Below are positions 60,241 through 64,000 of a DNA stretch of 64,000 nucleotides, one piece after another. The notes under the pieces are model-generated. The model saw only the letters and a list, made by a program, of their open reading frames with translations, had not been told where the DNA came from and ran no database searches. Position 1 is the stretch's first letter; every line of letters starts with the position of its first letter. Source of the stretch: Azophilus sp965214305 (GTDB lineage: Bacteria > Pseudomonadota > Gammaproteobacteria > Pseudomonadales > Azotimanducaceae); NCBI GenBank assembly GCA_965214305.1, contig OZ243949.1, positions 2,418,001-2,482,000 on the forward strand, in the 5' to 3' direction. Position numbers and translations under genes: made by a program.

Positions 60241-62575
60241 AGCGGATTCTCAGCCGTTCACGAACCAGTTCGGCTGCGGTGTTGAACACGAATGTCATCG
60301 CGAACAAGAGCAGCGCGATTAGGAAGAGAATTCGATAATGGGTTGAGCCGACCTGTGCTTCCGGCAACTCCACCGCGATATTGGCGGTGAAGGTACGCAA
60401 GCCCTCAAACAGGTTCATATCCATTATCGGCGTGTTGCCGGAGGCCATGAGCACGATCATGGTTTCACCCAGGGCCCGCCCGACGCCGACCATGACGGCG
60501 GCGAAAATGCCGGGCGCGGCGGTCAACAGGACAATGCGGCGCACGGTTTGCCAACGGGTCGCCCCCAGCGCCAGAGAGCCTTGCGCCAGATGCGCGGGTA
60601 CGCCGTGCAGGGCCTGTTCGGCAATGGAGAAGATAATTGGCATGGTCGCCAGACCCATGGCCATGCCAATCACGAGTGCGTTGCGCTGGTCGTAGCCGAG
60701 CCCAAGGTGGCGTTGCAGCCAGAACCGGGTATCGCCGTCGAACAACAGGGCCTCGAAGGTTGCATCGAAGGCGAAGACCAGCAGTCCGATGAGGCTCAGC
60801 AATGCAACCGTGAGCAGCGGCAGCCAGCCTTCGCAACGATTCGTCAGACGGTTGGGCAAGAGCGTCCAGCAACGGGCAAACAACAGTACGCCCAACGGCA
60901 ACGCCAGCGCGCACAGCAGCACCGCGGCGAGTTGGTTTTCCACCAGCGGCGCCAGCCAGATGCCGGCAAGAAATCCCAAGACCACCGTGGGCAGGCCAGC
61001 CACCAGCTCAATGCCCGGTTTGACCCATCGCCTTAGCTCATCGCTCATAAAGCAGGCGGTGTACACCGCACCGAGCACGGCTAGGGGAATGGCGAACAAC
61101 ATGGCGTAAAACGCCGCTTTTAGGGTCCCGAAGAGTAGGGGCGTAAGGGAGAATTTGGGTTCGAAATCGGTATCCGCAGCGGAACTCTGCCACTTCCGGG
61201 TGGGTTCGTCGTAGCCCTCGTACCAGACTTGGCGCCAAAGTGTTGACCAGGAAATTTCGGGGTGGTGGTTCTTGATGCTGTAAATTTCGACACCCTGTGT
61301 CCCCGCCAGTAGCAGCCCGTCGGCATTGGCCGAAAAGCCACCGAGCGGTGTCGAATGCGCGGCTTGGAATGCGAAGCTTGCCAGTTTTCGATGCGCGGTG
61401 GTGTGCGCCAAGTGGGCGAAATTGTCGTTGGTCAACGCCACGAAGCCCTTGCGTCGCGGTTCTGGAATGAGGCGCACGATCGGGTTGTCAAAATGGAATT
61501 CGCGAACCGGGCTCAGGGTCTGCGATGGGCCGGAGCGGCGCAGCGACCACTGCGTTACGATGCCCCGTTGGTCGCCAACCAACATGGAGTAGCGTCCGAC
61601 CATCGGTGCCAAGGCGGTGAGCTGGCTGTCTTCGGGAATCAAGCGACCCGTGGCGCTTGCAACCGGCCGCTCGGGTTTGGTGATGTCCGTGAGTTGGAAA
61701 GTGCCGCTCGCGGAGAACCGATAGAGCCAGCGACCACCCGGCCCGATGAAGATCTGGGCGGCCTTGTTCTCGGCAGCGCCGCCGTTTGCGGCCGCAAGTG
61801 TGGTGGTGCCCGCCCGTTGGTCGTCTGCCTTGCCCGTTTCGGTCGCAATGGGGCCGCTCTCGTTTGCGGTGGCTGTTGCTGATGGCCCGCGGCCTTGCTC
61901 AAGAAGGTGCATCCTTGGCGGCGCAAGCGGCAAAAAATCATCGACATCGGGGAACTCAAGCAGAACGGCTGTGCCTGCCGTGTCGAGCAGGGTGATCAGT
62001 AAGCGCTCGCCGTCCCGAAAGACATCAAAGTCGGCAATGTCGGCACCGATGTAGTCGTCGAGCGTCAATGGTGCGGCGGCGAACAGCGCCTCGGTGCCGC
62101 TGGTATGGGCTGTTTCCCCATCCTGAAAGCCCGGGCTGCGGGCAATGCGGTGGAAGTGCAGCCGATGCTTATCTGTAAGCAGGGCAAAGCTGCTCCTGGC
62201 GGGATACAAGTGCCTAACCGCTCGAATCGGATCCTGACTGAGCCCGTATCGTCCAGCCGGGATAGCGCTCCCCCGCGGCTGCCCGAAGTTCAGGACGATC
62301 AGCTCCCCGGACCGGGTGATTAGGGAAGCCGTAGCGAAGCTGTCGTCCACGAAAACACCGACCGGATGGATGTCCGGCAGATCAATGCCGTCCAATCGCT
62401 CCACCCTCGCTGGCGCAAATATCGGCAACACCACCCAGATCAAGAACAGAAAGATCAGCGCGATTGCGGCGAGCACCGCGCCGCCGCCCAGGGCGACCAA
62501 ACGCTTGGTGAGCCTATCGACCGAACGCCGCCGCCGAAAGGCAATCCTAGCCGTGATTGATCTTATGGGCGACAC
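60227..62575 (-). CDS. pstC: Phosphate ABC transporter permease PstC (large form)
   Basis: Second Pst permease, about 782 residues from GTG 62575 (MSPIRSITARIAFRRRRSVD); longer in-frame starts would overlap pstS. The N-terminal membrane segment (about 25-50) is followed by a 350-residue periplasmic region with repeated beta-strand segments like a WD/propeller fold. A permease domain comes next, with SLALGATRWQTVRRIVLLTA and the motif GVGRALGETMIVLMASGNTP. Such large PstC forms occur in several marine gammaproteobacteria. The exact start is uncertain. Confidence 0.9.
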   Translation of the reverse strand: MSPIRSITARIAFRRRRSVDRLTKRLVALGGGAVLAAIALIFLFLIWVVLPIFAPARVERLDGIDLPDIHPVGVFVDDSFATASLITRSGELIVLNFGQPRGSAIPAGRYGLSQDPIRAVRHLYPARSSFALLTDKHRLHFHRIARSPGFQDGETAHTSGTEALFAAAPLTLDDYIGADIADFDVFRDGERLLITLLDTAGTAVLLEFPDVDDFLPLAPPRMHLLEQGRGPSATATANESGPIATETGKADDQRAGTTTLAAANGGAAENKAAQIFIGPGGRWLYRFSASGTFQLTDITKPERPVASATGRLIPEDSQLTALAPMVGRYSMLVGDQRGIVTQWSLRRSGPSQTLSPVREFHFDNPIVRLIPEPRRKGFVALTNDNFAHLAHTTAHRKLASFAFQAAHSTPLGGFSANADGLLLAGTQGVEIYSIKNHHPEISWSTLWRQVWYEGYDEPTRKWQSSAADTDFEPKFSLTPLLFGTLKAAFYAMLFAIPLAVLGAVYTACFMSDELRRWVKPGIELVAGLPTVVLGFLAGIWLAPLVENQLAAVLLCALALPLGVLLFARCWTLLPNRLTNRCEGWLPLLTVALLSLIGLLVFAFDATFEALLFDGDTRFWLQRHLGLGYDQRNALVIGMAMGLATMPIIFSIAEQALHGVPAHLAQGSLALGATRWQTVRRIVLLTAAPGIFAAVMVGVGRALGETMIVLMASGNTPIMDMNLFEGLRTFTANIAVELPEAQVGSTHYRILFLIALLLFAMTFVFNTAAELVRERLRIRYARL

Positions 62576-62597
62576 GGGATACCGACGAGATGATGCC

Positions 62598-63740
62598 TCA
62601 GAGTAGTTTGTTACGCTCCCGTTCGGCAACCGCCACGGGTAGCGGAATGTAGCCGACCTTGCTGACAACTTGTTGGCCATCCCCGGACAGCACCAGCCGA
62701 AGAAATTCCAATTCCAGCGGAGGCAGCGATTCCCGGGGCCGCTTATTCACATAGATGTACAGGTAGCGAGCGAGCGGGTAGCTGTGATCAACGGCGTTTG
62801 CGAAGGATGCCGGCATCGCCGGCGCATCGTCCGCGCCGGATATGGCGATGGCCCGTACGCCGGAGCTGTCATAGCCAATGCCCGAATAGCCGATGCCGTG
62901 CAGCGATGAGGCGACGGCCTGAACCACCGATGCCGAGCCGGGTTGTTCGCTAACGTTATTCTTGAAATCGCCCGAACAGAGCGCGGCGGTTTTGAAATAG
63001 CCATAGGTGCCGGATACGGAATTGCGTCCGAAAAGCTTGATTGGCCGCGTCGCCCAGGAGCCGCCGAGGCCGAGTGCCCCCCAAGTATGGATGTCTTCAC
63101 GGCCACCACAGCGCCGCGTTACGGAAAAGATCGCATCCGCCTGTTCGATGCTTATTGATGCCAGGGGGTTGTCTTTGTGTACATAGATTGCCAGCGCATC
63201 CAAGGCAACCCGAATAGCGACGGGCGCGTAGCGGTACTTGTTCGCGAAGGCCTGTATCTCGCTTTCCTTCATGGGACGGCTCATCGGCCCGAGATTCGAT
63301 GTGCCTTGGATCAGCGCGGGCGGCGCGGTGGAAGAGCCGGCGGCCTGCACCTGCACCTTCACATCGGGATAGGCTTTTTTGAATGCCTCGCTCCAAAGCG
63401 TCATGAGGCCGGCAAGCGTATCCGAACCGACGCTCGATAGATTTCCAGATACACCGCCGACCCTTTGATAAGGCGGTAATTCCCCCGTCCCGGCAGCATG
63501 GGCGCTGACGGCCAGAGCCGCGCTAAGCGCGACCAGCCTGCCTATTTCACCAAGGGCCGCGATGATCGTGCCGCGTTTTGCCCGTTTGCGCGTCCACGCG
63601 AGCGCAAAGCTGGTGCCGCCTATGGCGGAGCGAGCGCGGACGCGCAAACGGGCAAAAGATAAGCGAGGGCGCGGCCCGCGCAGTTTGTCAATCGGGCGAC
63701 AGCCCGAATTTTCCGGAAAATCGGTCAAAACCATGGGCAA
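62598..63740 (-). CDS. pstS: Phosphate-binding protein PstS (unusual N-terminus)
   Basis: Periplasmic phosphate receptor of the Pst importer. The mature part (SVGSDTLAGLMTLWSEAFKK, VQAAGSSTAPPALIQGTSNL, GRNSVSGTYGYFKTAALCSG) is a normal PstS of the PstS-family. The N-terminus is odd: no ATG, GTG or TTG lies close to the hydrophobic signal segment (LVALSAALAVSAHA, about residues 70-83). The frame instead reads back through a repeat (residues about 27-69, Arg-rich) to ATG 63740 or 63734. A TTG inside the repeat near 63646 is an alternative. The true start is unknown. Confidence 0.85.
   Translation of the reverse strand: MPMVLTDFPENSGCRPIDKLRGPRPRLSFARLRVRARSAIGGTSFALAWTRKRAKRGTIIAALGEIGRLVALSAALAVSAHAAGTGELPPYQRVGGVSGNLSSVGSDTLAGLMTLWSEAFKKAYPDVKVQVQAAGSSTAPPALIQGTSNLGPMSRPMKESEIQAFANKYRYAPVAIRVALDALAIYVHKDNPLASISIEQADAIFSVTRRCGGREDIHTWGALGLGGSWATRPIKLFGRNSVSGTYGYFKTAALCSGDFKNNVSEQPGSASVVQAVASSLHGIGYSGIGYDSSGVRAIAISGADDAPAMPASFANAVDHSYPLARYLYIYVNKRPRESLPPLELEFLRLVLSGDGQQVVSKVGYIPLPVAVAERERNKLL
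63535..63660 (+). repeat. Repeat with 20-bp inverted repeats, overlapping the 5' end of pstS
   Basis: TTTTGCCCGTTTGCGCGTCC (63576-63595) and its exact inverse (63638-63657) enclose an inner hairpin CCGCC-TAT-GGCGG. The left part (AGCCTGCCTATTTCACCAAG, then GGCCGCGATGATCGTGCCGC) and the inner part (CCGCCTATGGCGGAGCG) match the repeat at 57351-57455. It is antisense to pstS and is translated as the Arg-rich N-terminal stretch of that frame. Confidence 0.65.
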
Positions 63741-63782
63741 TTCATCAAACGGACAAGCGGCTTATGGAATAGATGGGCGGAG
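63731..63782 (+). repeat. Repeat of about 50 bases between phoR and pstS
   Basis: Second copy of the 44764-44815 sequence (shared CATG.G.AATTC and GGACAAGCGGCTT blocks). It covers the start of the pstS frame and the gap to phoR. The remaining bases up to 63818 contain one CTGTCA half-site but no full Pho box. Confidence 0.45.
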
Positions 63783-63818
63783 GCCCCTGACAGCAGAGAG
63801 GATTTGTAACTCAAGAGC

Positions 63819-64000
63819 TCATTCCTGCGGTTGGTATTGCAGCGCGAAGACACAGAAAAATAAGCTGCCTTTGCCGAGCTCGCTCTCAACCTGGAGGCGC
63901 GTATTGTGTCGGCGCAGGATATGCTTGACGATGGCGAGCCCGAGTCCGGTACCGCCCCGCACCCGGCTGCCCGGAAGGTCGATGCGGTAGAAACGTTCGG
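63819..64000 (-). CDS. phoR: Phosphate regulon sensor kinase PhoR, 3' end (partial)
   Basis: The frame runs off the right edge. The 59 visible codons read ERFYRIDLPGSRVRGGTGLG, then LAIVKHILRRHNTRLQVESE and LGKGSLFFCVFALQ, i.e. the F and G2 boxes of a histidine-kinase ATPase domain. The R..GGTGLGLAIVKHILRRH pattern is typical of PhoR, and its position before pstS supports this. It would phosphorylate PhoB, which should lie outside the window. Confidence 0.85.
   Translation of the reverse strand, partial: ERFYRIDLPGSRVRGGTGLGLAIVKHILRRHNTRLQVESELGKGSLFFCVFALQYQPQE

Noticed and set aside
63741..63818. Pho box upstream of pstS
   Set aside because: Only one CTGTCA half-site is visible; a pair of direct repeats with 4-base spacing is not.
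1..64000. CRISPR array, prophage, toxin-antitoxin or defence island
   Set aside because: No regularly spaced direct repeats, phage genes or defence-type proteins were seen; the repeats are dispersed and palindromic.

Overview
The window is chromosomal DNA from a gammaproteobacterium of moderately high GC. The evidence is E. coli-like RpoB, RpoC, S12 and EF-G, the rplJL-rpoBC, str, S10, spc and alpha order, and gammaproteobacterial neighbourhoods (rodA-mltB-rlpA-dac-lipB, hemA-prfA-prmC, lolB-tRNA-prs-rplY-pth-ychF, potFGHI, pstSCAB-phoU). The family cannot be settled from sequence alone. Gene density is high and starts other than ATG are frequent, even in rpoC and ribosomal protein genes.

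Layout. 1-9505: rplA end, rplJ, rplL, rpoB, rpoC. 9518-12716: str genes rpsL, rpsG, fusA, with no tuf after fusA. 12717-27079: S10, spc and alpha genes through rplQ. 27081-32638: a MITE, uvrA, a Lon N-domain protein, uppP, a second MITE and ssb. 32893-40877: nadD, rsfS, mrdA, rodA, mltB, rlpA, a D,D-carboxypeptidase and lipB. 40780-44699 (minus): moeB, prmC, prfA, hemA. 44806-49138: lolB, tRNA-Gln, prs, rplY, pth, ychF, with no ispE. 49181-55388: potI-H-G-F (minus), tRNA-Met and a glutamine-synthetase-like gene, suggesting polyamine uptake and use. 55383-64000 (minus): a polysaccharide flippase, then phoU, pstB, pstA, pstC, pstS and the 3' end of phoR.

No new multi-gene system is evident; most genes are core. 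What is unusual is the mobile-repeat load. At least five short non-coding repeat families lie in and between these genes. Many have CTAG ends, and several sit exactly on TAG stop codons (rpsH, uppP, ssb, pstA, pstB) in a way that keeps the stop. One repeat is read in frame inside PstA, and another makes up part of the N-terminal region of PstS, as Rickettsia palindromic elements do. One palindromic family sits at the two places where tufA and ispE would be expected.

Regulatory structure is visible around the translation genes. The str and S10 operons share a TTGCGG-N17-TAGAAT promoter. S10 has a leader hairpin followed by a T-tract like the L4-controlled attenuator of E. coli. A strong terminator-like hairpin follows rpsJ, and a 13-bp hairpin covers the rplL stop. 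PstB carries proline where the ABC switch histidine is expected.
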